A DNA stretch of 64,000 bases from CAIQQQ01 sp037445025. Its GTDB lineage: Bacteria; Pseudomonadota; Alphaproteobacteria; Acetobacterales; Acetobacteraceae. Position numbers and translations under genes: made by a program. The notes under the pieces are model-generated. The model saw only the letters and a list, made by a program, of their open reading frames with translations, made no database searches and was not told where the DNA came from. Where the stretch lies: positions 62,001-126,000 of the forward strand of contig JBBILI010000012.1 in NCBI GenBank assembly GCA_037445025.1, read 5' to 3'. Shown here in pieces: positions 6,903 through 15,025 of the stretch. The first letter of the stretch is position 1, and each line of letters starts with the position of its first letter.

Positions 6903-9590
6903 ATGCTGTCCAAGTCGCATAGCCCCGCCGAGACCGAGCCCGCGCAATACGCGGGCTGGGAGCGCGAAGGTGCGTTCGCAGCCCATCCCGAGCGCAACGC
7001 CGCCCCGTTCACCATCATGATCCCGCCGCCCAACGTGACCGGCACGCTGCATGTGGGGCATGCCCTGACCATGACGGTGCAGGACACGCTGATCCGCTAC
7101 CGCCGCATGCAGGGGCGTGATGCGCTGTGGCAGCCCGGCACAGACCATGCCGGAATCGCCACGCAGATGGTGGTCGAGCGGCTGCTGGCAAGCGAAGGTA
7201 CCACCCGCCAGGCGATCGGCCGCGAGGCGTTCCTGGAGCGGGTTTGGCAGTGGAAAGGTGAATCCGGCGGCGCCATCACCTCCCAGCTCCGCCGCCTCGG
7301 CGCCTCGCTGGACTGGCCGCGCGAGCGGTTCACCATGGACGAGGGCCTGTCCGACGCGGTGCGGCGCGTGTTCGTGACGCTGTACCGCGAAGGCCTGATC
7401 TACCGCGACCGGCGGCTGGTGAACTGGGACCCGAAGTTCCAGTCCGCCATTTCGGACCTCGAAGTGGAAAGCCGGGAGATCCGCGGGTCGATCTGGCATC
7501 TGCGCTATCCGCTGGCCGACGGCAGCGGCCGGTCGATCACGGTGGCCACCACCCGCCCCGAGACCATGCTGGGCGACACCGCCGTCGCCGTGAACCCCGA
7601 GGATGCGCGCTATGCCGATCTCGTGGGCCAGGAGGTCATCCTGCCGCTGACCGGGCGGCACATTCCGATCATCGCCGACGCCTATTCCGATCCCGAGAAA
7701 GGCACCGGCGCGGTCAAGATCACGCCAGCGCATGACTTCAACGATTTCGAGGTCGGCCGCCGGCACAATCTCGACATGCCGTCCGTGCTGGATCGCGAGG
7801 CCAAGATCACGCTTGCCGAGATCACCCTGCACACGGTGGACGGCCTCGCCGACCCGGACTGGACCGCCACGCTCGACGGCATGGACCGGTTCGACGCGCG
7901 CAAGACGATCGTGGCCGAACTGGAACGCCTTGAGATCCTGGTCGACACCGTCGCCCATACCAACCAGGTCCCGCATGGCGACCGCTCGGGCGTGCCGATC
8001 GAGCCGCTGCTGACGGTTCAGTGGTACTGCAACGCCGCCGAACTGGCCAAACCCGCCATCGCAGCCGTCGAAACCGGCAAAACCACATTCGTGCCCCAGC
8101 AATGGGAGAACACATTCTTCGCCTGGATGTGCGACATCCAGCCCTGGTGCATCAGCCGCCAGCTCTGGTGGGGCCATCGCATCCCCGCCTGGTACGGACC
8201 GGATGGCACGGTCTTCGTCGAGGAGACCGAGACCGAGGCCGAAGCCGCGGCGGCCGTCCACTACGGCGCCCCCACCGCGCTCACCCGCGACGACGACGTG
8301 CTCGACACCTGGTTCAGCTCGGCCCTGTGGCCGTTCTCCACTCTGGGCTGGCCGGAGCAGACACCCGAGCTCGCCAAATACTATCCCGGCGACGTGCTGG
8401 TGACCGGGTTTGACATCATCTTCTTCTGGGTTGCCCGGATGATGATGATGGGCCTGCATTTCATGGGCGATGTGCCGTTCCGCACCGTCTATATCCACGG
8501 CCTGGTCCGCGATGAGCGCGGCCAGAAGATGAGCAAGTCCAAGGGCAACGTCATCGACCCGCTGGCGCTGATCGACCAGTTCGGCGCCGATTCGCTGCGC
8601 TTCACCATCAACCGCCTCTGCGGCCCTGGCCGCGATGTGAAGCTCGGCGCCGCGGCGGTCGAGAATGGCCGCGGCTTCATCACCAAGCTGTGGAACGCCG
8701 CGCGGTTCTGCGAAATGAACGCGATGCGCCCGGATCCGGGCTTCACACCCGCTCAGGCCACATTGCCACTGACGCGCTGGCTGCTCGCCGCCGCCGCCGA
8801 TGCCATTGTGGAGGCGACCGCGGCACTCGACGCGTTCCGCTTCGATGACTATGCCGCCGCCTGCTATCGCTTCGTCTGGAACACGTATTGCGACTGGTTC
8901 CTTGAATTCGCCAAGCCGGCACTGGCCTCGCCAGACTCCGCCGAGGCGCTGGAGGTCCGGCAGGCGGCGGCGCATGTTCTTGGCATCATCCTGCGCCTGT
9001 TGCAGCCGGCCATCCCGTATGTCACCGAGGAGCTGTGGGGCGAATTCGGCTTCGGGCCGGCCAACAGCCTCATCACAGCACCGTGGCCCGAGGCCTTTGC
9101 CGTGCCGGGCGCTGCCGAGGCGAGGGCGGAGCTGGACTGGGTGGTGCGTCTGATCGGCGAGGTGCGGGCGCTGCGGGCCGAAATGAATGTGCCCCCCTCC
9201 GTCAAGGCGCCGGTGCTGCTGCGCGATGCGACCGCGGCCACGCTCGCCCGCGGCGGGCGTTGGCTCGAAGCCATCAGCCGCATGGCGCGAGCCTCCGAGT
9301 TCGGGCCCCTGGTGGGCGATGTGCCGCGCGGGGCGGCGCAGCTGGTGATCGACGAGGCGACCATCGTCATTCCGCTGGCCGGGCTGATCGACCTCGATGC
9401 CGAGCGCGCCCGCCTGCTGAAGGACCGTGCGCGCACGGAGAAGGACGCGGAGAGCACGGCCCGCAAGCTGTCCAACGCCGATTTCGTCGCCCGGGCCAAG
9501 CCTGAGGTGGTTGAGGAGAACCGTGAACGTCTGGTGACCGCCCAGGCCGAAATCGCCCGGCTGGACGCAGCCCTGGCACGCATTGCCTGA
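6903..9590 (+). CDS. valS: Valyl-tRNA synthetase
   Basis: Class I aminoacyl-tRNA synthetase (895 aa) charging tRNA-Val. Visible hallmarks are the HIGH region PPNVTGTLHVGHAL (about residues 40-53), a CP1 editing domain with ATTRPETMLGDTAVAV and GTGAVKITPAHDFNDFEVG, the KMSKS loop GQKMSKSKGNVIDP, an anticodon-binding domain, and the C-terminal coiled coil (from about residue 820) that is special to ValRS. Length is normal. It follows popZ by about 50 bp in the conserved tolC-popZ-valS order. Confidence 0.97.
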   Translation: MLSKSHSPAETEPAQYAGWEREGAFAAHPERNAAPFTIMIPPPNVTGTLHVGHALTMTVQDTLIRYRRMQGRDALWQPGTDHAGIATQMVVERLLASEGTTRQAIGREAFLERVWQWKGESGGAITSQLRRLGASLDWPRERFTMDEGLSDAVRRVFVTLYREGLIYRDRRLVNWDPKFQSAISDLEVESREIRGSIWHLRYPLADGSGRSITVATTRPETMLGDTAVAVNPEDARYADLVGQEVILPLTGRHIPIIADAYSDPEKGTGAVKITPAHDFNDFEVGRRHNLDMPSVLDREAKITLAEITLHTVDGLADPDWTATLDGMDRFDARKTIVAELERLEILVDTVAHTNQVPHGDRSGVPIEPLLTVQWYCNAAELAKPAIAAVETGKTTFVPQQWENTFFAWMCDIQPWCISRQLWWGHRIPAWYGPDGTVFVEETETEAEAAAAVHYGAPTALTRDDDVLDTWFSSALWPFSTLGWPEQTPELAKYYPGDVLVTGFDIIFFWVARMMMMGLHFMGDVPFRTVYIHGLVRDERGQKMSKSKGNVIDPLALIDQFGADSLRFTINRLCGPGRDVKLGAAAVENGRGFITKLWNAARFCEMNAMRPDPGFTPAQATLPLTRWLLAAAADAIVEATAALDAFRFDDYAAACYRFVWNTYCDWFLEFAKPALASPDSAEALEVRQAAAHVLGIILRLLQPAIPYVTEELWGEFGFGPANSLITAPWPEAFAVPGAAEARAELDWVVRLIGEVRALRAEMNVPPSVKAPVLLRDATAATLARGGRWLEAISRMARASEFGPLVGDVPRGAAQLVIDEATIVIPLAGLIDLDAERARLLKDRARTEKDAESTARKLSNADFVARAKPEVVEENRERLVTAQAEIARLDAALARIA

Positions 9591-9657
9591 CGCCTGCCCT
9601 GCCTGGACGCGCGCGTCGTGGCAGGGCAAAGATCGGGCAGCAACACGCGAGACAGAT

Positions 9658-9906
9658 ATGACTCCGACTGAAATCGACCGGGTGCAGACCTACCTCCGCC
9701 GCATCCTGGGCTCCGACCGTATCGCGATCCAGCCGCCCGCCAAGGCCGGCCTGTCGGTGGAGGTGACGGCCAGCGACGAAGTCATCGGCACGCTCCACAA
9801 GGACACCGACGAGGGCGAGGTCAGCTATGCCCTGCACATCACCATCCTGGAGGAAGACCTCCCCCAGCTGAAAAAACCCGCCGCTCCGGTGAAGCGCGCA
9901 CGCTAA
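9658..9906 (+). CDS. DUF3126 family protein (82 aa)
   Basis: Small soluble protein starting MTPTEIDRVQTYLRRILGS, with the family's beta-rich core (SVEVTASDEVIGTLHKDTDE, then SYALHITILEEDL) and a basic tail. The DUF3126 family is small and largely confined to alphaproteobacteria; its role is unknown. The ATG at 9658 has no strong ribosome-binding site. It starts 68 bp after valS and is followed immediately by a palindromic element, then ilvD. Confidence 0.8.
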   Translation: MTPTEIDRVQTYLRRILGSDRIAIQPPAKAGLSVEVTASDEVIGTLHKDTDEGEVSYALHITILEEDLPQLKKPAAPVKRAR

Positions 9907-9911
9907 CTGAT

Positions 9912-9986
9912 AAAAGTTTTTTTGCTTCTTTTTTTCAAAAAAGAAGTTCTTTCTTTGAAAAGAAAGAACCAAAGAAACTTTCAAAC
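9912..9986. repeat. Palindromic intergenic element, copy A (compact form)
   Basis: Two adjacent A/T-rich hairpins fill the space between DUF3126 and ilvD: CTTCTTTTTT-TC-AAAAAAGAAG (9925-9946) and GTTCTTTCT-TTGAAA-AGAAAGAAC (9946-9969). They are flanked by AAAAGTTTTTTTG on the left and CCAAAGAAACTTTC on the right, which are roughly complementary. The GC-rich centre found in copies C-G is missing. It ends about 20 bp before ilvD, so it could act as a terminator or processing site before that gene. Confidence 0.75.
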
Positions 9987-10004
9987 GCTTGAGGGAACGC
10001 CTTC

Positions 10005-11723
10005 ATGAAGACCTGGGATAAATCCAAGCTGCCGTCGCGTCATGTGACCGTGGGACCGGATCGGGCGCCGCATCGCAGCTACTACTATGCGATGGGCCTG
10101 ACCGAGGCGGAGATCAACCAGCCTTTCGTGGGTGTGGCGACCTGCTGGAACGAGGCGGCGCCGTGCAACATCGCGCTGTCGCGCCAGGCGCAGTCGGTGA
10201 AGAAGGGCGTGATCGAGGAATTCGGCACCCCGCGCGAATTCACCACCATCACGGTGACCGACGGCATCGCCATGGGCCACCAGGGCATGAAGTCCTCGCT
10301 GGTCTCGCGCGAGGTGATCGCCGACTCGGTTGAGCTCACCGTGCGCGGCCATGCCTATGACGGGCTGGTGGGAGTGGCCGGCTGCGACAAGTCGCTGCCC
10401 GGCATGATGATGGCGATGCTGCGCCTCAACATCCCCAGCGTGTTCATGTATGGCGGCTCCATCCTGCCCGGCCGCTACCAGGGCCGCGACGTCACGGTGG
10501 TGGACGTGTTCGAGGCCGTCGGCAAGCACGGCGCCGGCAAGATCACCGACGAGGAGCTGCACGAGCTGGAATGCGTGGCCTGCCCGAGTGCCGGCGCCTG
10601 CGGCGGCCAGTTCACCGCCAACACCATGGCGACGGTCTCCGAGGCGATCGGCCTCGCACTGCCCGGCTCCGCCGGCGCCCCCGCGCCTTATGAGGACCGC
10701 GATCGCTGGGCGGTTGAATCAGGCCGCGCGGTGATGAACCTCATCGAGAAGAACATCCGCCCGCGCGATATCGTCACGCTGAAGGCGCTGCAGAACGCGG
10801 CCGTGGTCGTCGGCGCCACCGGCGGCTCCACCAACGCCGCCTTGCATCTGCCGGCCATGGCCAATGAATGCGGCATCGTGTTCACGATGGACGACGTGCT
10901 CGCCATCATGCGCGCCACGCCCTACATCGCCGACCTCAAGCCCGGCGGCAAATACGTGGCGCTCGATGTGCACAATGTCGGCGGCATGCCGGTGATCATC
11001 AAGGCGCTGCTCGATGCCGGCCTGCTGCATGGTGACTGCCTGACCGTCACCGGCAAGACGCTCGCCGAGAACCACAAGGACGTGGTGTTCCCGCTGGATC
11101 AGGACGTGATCTACCCCGTCTCGAAGGCGATCTCGCAGACCGGCGGCGTGGTGGGACTCAAGGGCAACCTGGCCCCCGATGGCGGCGTGGTGAAGATCGC
11201 CGGCATGAAGAACCTGCGCTTCGAGGGCACCGCCCTGTGCTTCGACAGCGAGGAGGAGGCCTTCGCTGCCGTGGCCGCGCGCGCCTACAAGAAGGGCGAC
11301 GTGATCATCATCCGCTACGAAGGGCCCAAGGGCGGCCCGGGCATGCGCGAGATGCTGTCCACCACCTCGGCCATCTACGGCCAGGGCATGGGCGAAGACG
11401 TCGCGCTGATCACCGATGGCCGCTTCTCCGGCGCCACGCGCGGCTTCTGCGTGGGCCATGTGGGGCCTGAGGCGGCGGTGGGCGGGCCGATCGCGCTGCT
11501 GCGCAACGGCGACAAGATCGTGCTCGATGCCACGGCCGGCAGTATCGATGCCATCCTGTCAGACGAGGAATGGGCCGCCCGCCGCGCGGCCTGGACCCCG
11601 CGCAAGACCGACTACAACAGCGGCGCGATCTGGCGCTTCGCCCAGAATGTCGGCCCCGCGCATCTCGGCGCGCTCACGCATCCGGGAGCGGCCGCCGAGA
11701 CGCATTGCTACGCGGATCTGTGA
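10005..11723 (+). CDS. ilvD: Dihydroxy-acid dehydratase
   Basis: Iron-sulfur enzyme (572 aa) of valine, isoleucine and pantothenate synthesis; it dehydrates 2,3-dihydroxy-isovalerate and -methylvalerate. The IlvD/Edd signatures are present: TCWNEAAPCN, GCDKSLPGMMMAMLRL and CPSAGACGGQFTANTM contain the cluster cysteines, and the C-terminal signature ITDGRFSGATRGFCVGHVGPEA is complete. The length and the PSAGACGG form fit IlvD rather than phosphogluconate dehydratase. GAGGG lies about 10 bases before the ATG. A strong palindrome follows the gene. Confidence 0.95.
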   Translation: MKTWDKSKLPSRHVTVGPDRAPHRSYYYAMGLTEAEINQPFVGVATCWNEAAPCNIALSRQAQSVKKGVIEEFGTPREFTTITVTDGIAMGHQGMKSSLVSREVIADSVELTVRGHAYDGLVGVAGCDKSLPGMMMAMLRLNIPSVFMYGGSILPGRYQGRDVTVVDVFEAVGKHGAGKITDEELHELECVACPSAGACGGQFTANTMATVSEAIGLALPGSAGAPAPYEDRDRWAVESGRAVMNLIEKNIRPRDIVTLKALQNAAVVVGATGGSTNAALHLPAMANECGIVFTMDDVLAIMRATPYIADLKPGGKYVALDVHNVGGMPVIIKALLDAGLLHGDCLTVTGKTLAENHKDVVFPLDQDVIYPVSKAISQTGGVVGLKGNLAPDGGVVKIAGMKNLRFEGTALCFDSEEEAFAAVAARAYKKGDVIIIRYEGPKGGPGMREMLSTTSAIYGQGMGEDVALITDGRFSGATRGFCVGHVGPEAAVGGPIALLRNGDKIVLDATAGSIDAILSDEEWAARRAAWTPRKTDYNSGAIWRFAQNVGPAHLGALTHPGAAAETHCYADL

Positions 11724-11730
11724 TGGCATC

Positions 11731-11776
11731 GGCGGATTGCATCCGCCCTACATTTGTAGGGCGGATGCAATCCGCC
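11731..11776 (+). terminator. Perfect 22-bp palindrome after ilvD
   Basis: Arms 11731-11752 and 11755-11776 are exact reverse complements separated by two bases (TT); the arm core reads GGATTGCATCCGCCC. It starts 7 bp after the ilvD stop. There is no T-tract, but the hairpin is very stable. The GTAGGGCGGATGCAATCCGCC type of sequence resembles a dispersed bacterial intergenic repeat. Confidence 0.7.
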
Positions 11777-11829
11777 TCTCTGAAGCCCAGCCACACCGCA
11801 ATCGCCATGGCCCGTTCGGCCAGCATGGA

Positions 11830-12137
11830 TCACACCGTCTCGACAATCTGACCCTGCTGCACCCATGGCGCACAGGGCTTAACAGGGGCCGCAACGGCTG
11901 ACAGCGCTGGCGATTGCAAACCGGCATCGAAATCCTGCCGCTTGTCGTGTTCCAGAAAGCTTGCCACCGGCAGGTTCTCCGCGAGCAGCACGTCATGTGC
12001 GTCGCGTTCGACATGCCGGTAGCTGACATGCTCCGGTCGTGCCTGGCGGATCGACGTGGCGTTGATCAGCACCCAATCCAGATCACAGCACGTGTGCCGC
12101 CGCCGGCCAGCACCCTGAGATCGCCCATCCACATGCG
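11830..12137 (-). pseudogene. Relic of a Hint-domain (Hint_2-type) protein
   Basis: On the minus strand two frames carry pieces of one family. At about 12130-12065 one frame reads GDLRVLAGGGTRAVIWIG, matching the Hint motif with R-x-V-x-W-I-G, and then hits a stop. From about 12090 a second frame reads LINATSIRQARPEHVSYRHV, then ERDAHDVLLAENLPVASFLE and ends CAPWVQQGQIVETV. These match the C-terminal part of Hint-domain proteins (HVE-x-x-x-HDVLLAE-x-LP-x-x-S). The S-P-D-H-A core between them is deleted and the frame is shifted, so it is a decayed remnant. Around 12180 there is GGGTCAATTTTGGACCC, possibly debris of an insertion sequence. Confidence 0.6.
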
Positions 12138-12361
12138 CGATCGAAGAGATCAGGTTCTGACATCTCTTGGCAAGGGGTCAATTTTGGACCCGCAAGAGCC
12201 GACAGAAAGGCGCGGGCATGGGCCCTCGTGAAGGAATCCCTGCAAGCCAACAGAGTGCGTATCGGAATGTTGCTCAATCCTGTCGAAACGCTCACGTCTT
12301 TGCGCGACTACATTCCATGGAAACCATGCTTCTATCTCGTCCCAACCAAAGAGAGGGTTCC

Positions 12362-12676
12362 ATGCTTTCCCGCCGCGTCTTGTTCTTCGGACTGGTCACC
12401 GCTGCTGCGGTCGCAACCGTGACAGCCGCTCAGGCGCAGCCGGCTCCCCCGCCGCTGCCCTACGGCCCGATCCCGGCTCCCCGCTACGAACAGGTGCCGC
12501 CCCCGCCGCCGGGCCGACGGATGGTGTGGGAGCCTGGCCACTGGCACTGGAATGGCGCGCAGTATATTTGGCTCGGCGGACGCTACATCGTGTTTGCGCC
12601 GCACCATGAGCATTACGTGCCAGGCGAATGGGTCTGGCGTGGCCGTTGGGTGTGGGTGCCGGCGCACTGGGTGTAA
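12362..12676 (+). CDS. Secreted YXWGXW-repeat protein (104 aa)
   Basis: AGAGAGG five bases before the ATG at 12362 fixes the start; the same frame is open upstream but without a site. Residues 1-25 form a signal peptide ending AQAQ. After a Pro-rich stretch come Trp/His-rich units: WEPGHWHWNGAQYIW, then EHYVPGEWVWRGRWVWVPAHWV-like repeats with W-x-x-G-x-W spacing. This is the YXWGXW repeat family, a group of small exported proteins of unknown role in Proteobacteria. It probably sits in the periplasm or on the outer membrane. It converges on xth with only 3 bp between stops. Confidence 0.85.
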   Translation: MLSRRVLFFGLVTAAAVATVTAAQAQPAPPPLPYGPIPAPRYEQVPPPPPGRRMVWEPGHWHWNGAQYIWLGGRYIVFAPHHEHYVPGEWVWRGRWVWVPAHWV

Positions 12677-12679
12677 CGC

Positions 12680-13450
12680 TCAGGCCAGATCGATCACCAC
12701 CGGCACATGGTCGGAAGGCTGCTCCTCGCCCCGCTCGCGCTTGTCGGGCTGGGCGAAGAGCAGCCGTTCGGCCAAGGTGGGGGACAGCAGAGCGTGATCG
12801 ATGCGCAACCCGCTGTCACGCTGATAGGCGGCTGACTGGTAGTCCCAGAACGTGTAGACCGCGCCATGCGGATGCAGGGCACGGATCGCATCGGTCAGGC
12901 CGAGCCACAGCAGCGCGCGATACTTCGCCCGTGTGGCCGGACGTACCAGCGCGTCGTCGGGTGACAGGGCGCCCTTCGCGTAGTCCTCGTCGGTGGGTGC
13001 CACGTTGTAATCGCCCAGGATGACGAAGGGCGTGTCAGCTGCCTGCAGCGCTTCGGCACGCGCGTACAGCGCGTCCATCCAGGCGAGCTTGGCGGCATAG
13101 CCGGCAGGCCCGCCGGAATTGCCGTTGGGCAAATAGATGCCGATAATGGTGATGTCACCCGCGACGAGTTCGATGTAGCGGGCGTTGGTGTCCTCGTCCG
13201 ACAGGCCGGGCAGGCGCGTGTGCACCGTCTCGAACGGAATGCGGCTCAGGGCTGCGACGCCGTTATAGGCTTTCTGGCCCACCACATCGCATCGGTAACC
13301 CGCCGTCTCGAACGCCGCGCGGGGAAAATCCGGCGCCTGGCATTTGATTTCCTGCAGCACCAGCACATCCGGCTGCACCCGCGCCAGCCAGCGTTCCACA
13401 TGGCCCTGACGCTGGCGGATGGAATTGACGTTCCAGGTGGCGAGACGCAC
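12680..13450 (-). CDS. xth: Exodeoxyribonuclease III
   Basis: AP endonuclease and 3'-5' exonuclease of base-excision repair (256 aa from GTG at 13450, giving the usual N-terminus VRLATWNVNSIRQR). A longer frame from GTG 13480 would overlap erpA; I prefer the start 4 bases after the erpA stop. The catalytic set is visible: Asn in TWNVNS, Glu in LQEIKCQ, Tyr in YLPNGN, Asp/Asn in LGDYNVAPTDED, and the C-terminal SDHVPVVIDL with catalytic His. It is in an erpA-xth operon, an order common in alphaproteobacteria. Confidence 0.95.
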   Translation of the reverse strand: MRLATWNVNSIRQRQGHVERWLARVQPDVLVLQEIKCQAPDFPRAAFETAGYRCDVVGQKAYNGVAALSRIPFETVHTRLPGLSDEDTNARYIELVAGDITIIGIYLPNGNSGGPAGYAAKLAWMDALYARAEALQAADTPFVILGDYNVAPTDEDYAKGALSPDDALVRPATRAKYRALLWLGLTDAIRALHPHGAVYTFWDYQSAAYQRDSGLRIDHALLSPTLAERLLFAQPDKRERGEEQPSDHVPVVIDLA

Positions 13451-13454
13451 GTTG

Positions 13455-13787
13455 CTAATCGATCGCGAACGAGGTTCCACAGCCGCAGCTTGAGGTCGCC
13501 TGCGGGTTGCGCACGGCGAAATGGCTGCCCATCAGCGCGTCCTTGTAGTCGAGCTCGCTGCCGGCCAGCAGGTCGAGGCTGGCGGGGTCGATGAACACGC
13601 GGGCGGAGCCCTGCTCGATCACCACATCGTCGGCCGATGTCTCGCGATCGAGATCGAACTTGTACTGAAAGCCGCTGCAGCCGCCGGCGAGCACGGCCAC
13701 GCGCAGCGCGCCTCCCCCGTTGGCTTCGGCGATTTCGGCGATGCGCTCGGCGGCGCGGTCGGTGACGCGGAAGGGCGTGATGTCCAT
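13455..13787 (-). CDS. erpA: Iron-sulfur cluster insertion protein (A-type carrier)
   Basis: HesB/IscA-family carrier (110 aa) delivering Fe-S clusters to apo-proteins. The three ligand cysteines are in GGCSGF and CGCG, the latter in SSCGCGTSF near the C-terminus, with the typical YKFDLD after the first. I start at ATG 13787 (MDITPFRVT); GTG at 13793 would add two residues. It is divergent from dgt with about 65 bp between starts and co-transcribed with xth. Confidence 0.93.
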   Translation of the reverse strand: MDITPFRVTDRAAERIAEIAEANGGGALRVAVLAGGCSGFQYKFDLDRETSADDVVIEQGSARVFIDPASLDLLAGSELDYKDALMGSHFAVRNPQATSSCGCGTSFAID

Positions 13788-13852
13788 AGCCACAACATAG
13801 GCAGAACGCGGCGGCGATTGAAGGGGTGGCGCGTTGTGTGTATGCGCGATGC

Positions 13853-15007
13853 ATGAACAAGCGCGCCGCTTTTGCCGTCCGCCCGGAGACGTCTCGCGGC
13901 CGACTCCATCTGGAGCCGGAATCGCCCTCGCGCAGTCCGTGGCAGCGCGACCGCGACCGCATCATCCACAGCTCGGCCTTTCGCAAGCTGCAATACAAGA
14001 CGCAGGTGTTCGTCAACCACGAAGGCGATTTCTACCGCACCCGCCTCACCCACAGCATCGAAGTGGCGCAGATCGCCCGTTCGGTGGCGCGCGAGCTCGA
14101 TCTCGACGAGGACCTCACCGAGGCCCTGGCGCTGGCGCATGACCTCGGCCATACCCCGTTCGGCCATGCCGGCGAGGATGCGCTGGGGGCGGCGATGAAG
14201 CCGTTCGGCGGCTTCGACCACAACGCCCAGGCGTTGCGCATCGTCACCCTGCTGGAAAGCCGCTATGCTGATTTCGACGGGCTGAACCTCACCTGGGAAA
14301 CGCTGGAGGGCCTGGCCAAGCACAACGGCCCGCTGCGCAAGCCGCCGCCCTACGTTGCCGACTACGACCATCGCCACCGGCTCGACCTGCACACCAATCC
14401 CTCCGCCGAGGCGCAGGTGGCGGCGGTGGCCGACGACATCGCCTATCACAGCCACGACCTCGATGACGGTCTGCGCGCCAATCTGTTCACCATCGACGAC
14501 ATCGCCCATCTGCCGGTGGTCAAGCCCGCGCTGGCCGAGGCACGCCGCGCCAGCCTGGACATGCCGCCGCAGCGGCTGCGCCACGAGACGATTCGCCGGG
14601 TGATCAACACGTTGATCAACGACCTGGTGGCCGAAACGCGCCGCAGGCTCACCAAGCTGGAACCTGGCGATTCCGACGCGATCCGCCGGGCGAAGCTGCC
14701 GGTGGTGGCGATGACCGAGGCGATGGCCGAGGCCAACCGGGTGATCAAGGAGTTCCTGTTCGCCCGGATGTATCGCCACTGGCGGGTGAACCGCATGACC
14801 GCCAAGGCGCGACGGGTGACCGGGGAGCTGTTCACCATTCTGCACGGCGCGCCGGGCCTGCTGTCGGACGACTGGCGCGGCCGCGCCGGCGAGGTGCCGG
14901 GCAGCCCGCGCGCCGCGGTGGCGGTGGCCGACTACATCGCCGGCATGACCGACCGCTATGCCCGCGACGAACATCTGCGCCTGACCGATCTTTCGGTTTC
15001 CGGCTGA
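13853..15007 (+). CDS. dgt: dGTP triphosphohydrolase-like protein (HD superfamily)
   Basis: A 384-aa HD-domain hydrolase removing triphosphate from dGTP or other dNTPs. The start ATG 13853 gives MNKRAAFAVRPETSRGR; an upstream GTG at 13826 is possible. The family pattern is clear: RDRDRIIHSSAFRKLQYKTQ, then GDFYRTRLTHSIEVAQIAR, then the metal-binding LAHDLGHTPFGHAGEDAL, and the later YHSHDLDDG. Length and motifs match the type 2 dGTPase subfamily of Proteobacteria. It lies 18 bp before argS, the usual neighbour in this lineage. Confidence 0.93.
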   Translation: MNKRAAFAVRPETSRGRLHLEPESPSRSPWQRDRDRIIHSSAFRKLQYKTQVFVNHEGDFYRTRLTHSIEVAQIARSVARELDLDEDLTEALALAHDLGHTPFGHAGEDALGAAMKPFGGFDHNAQALRIVTLLESRYADFDGLNLTWETLEGLAKHNGPLRKPPPYVADYDHRHRLDLHTNPSAEAQVAAVADDIAYHSHDLDDGLRANLFTIDDIAHLPVVKPALAEARRASLDMPPQRLRHETIRRVINTLINDLVAETRRRLTKLEPGDSDAIRRAKLPVVAMTEAMAEANRVIKEFLFARMYRHWRVNRMTAKARRVTGELFTILHGAPGLLSDDWRGRAGEVPGSPRAAVAVADYIAGMTDRYARDEHLRLTDLSVSG

Positions 15008-15025
15008 ATTCCAGGATCTCAACCC

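Noticed and set aside
6702..9629. A 975-residue open frame on the minus strand opposite valS
   Set aside because: It is antisense to a clear valyl-tRNA synthetase with full catalytic motifs. Long antisense frames arise from the codon bias of GC-rich genes, and the translation is His/Arg/Gly-rich and without motifs.
12170..12200. Insertion-sequence end near GGGTCAATTTTGGACCC
   Set aside because: The motif resembles debris near some insertion sequences, but there is no transposase, second end or target duplication.
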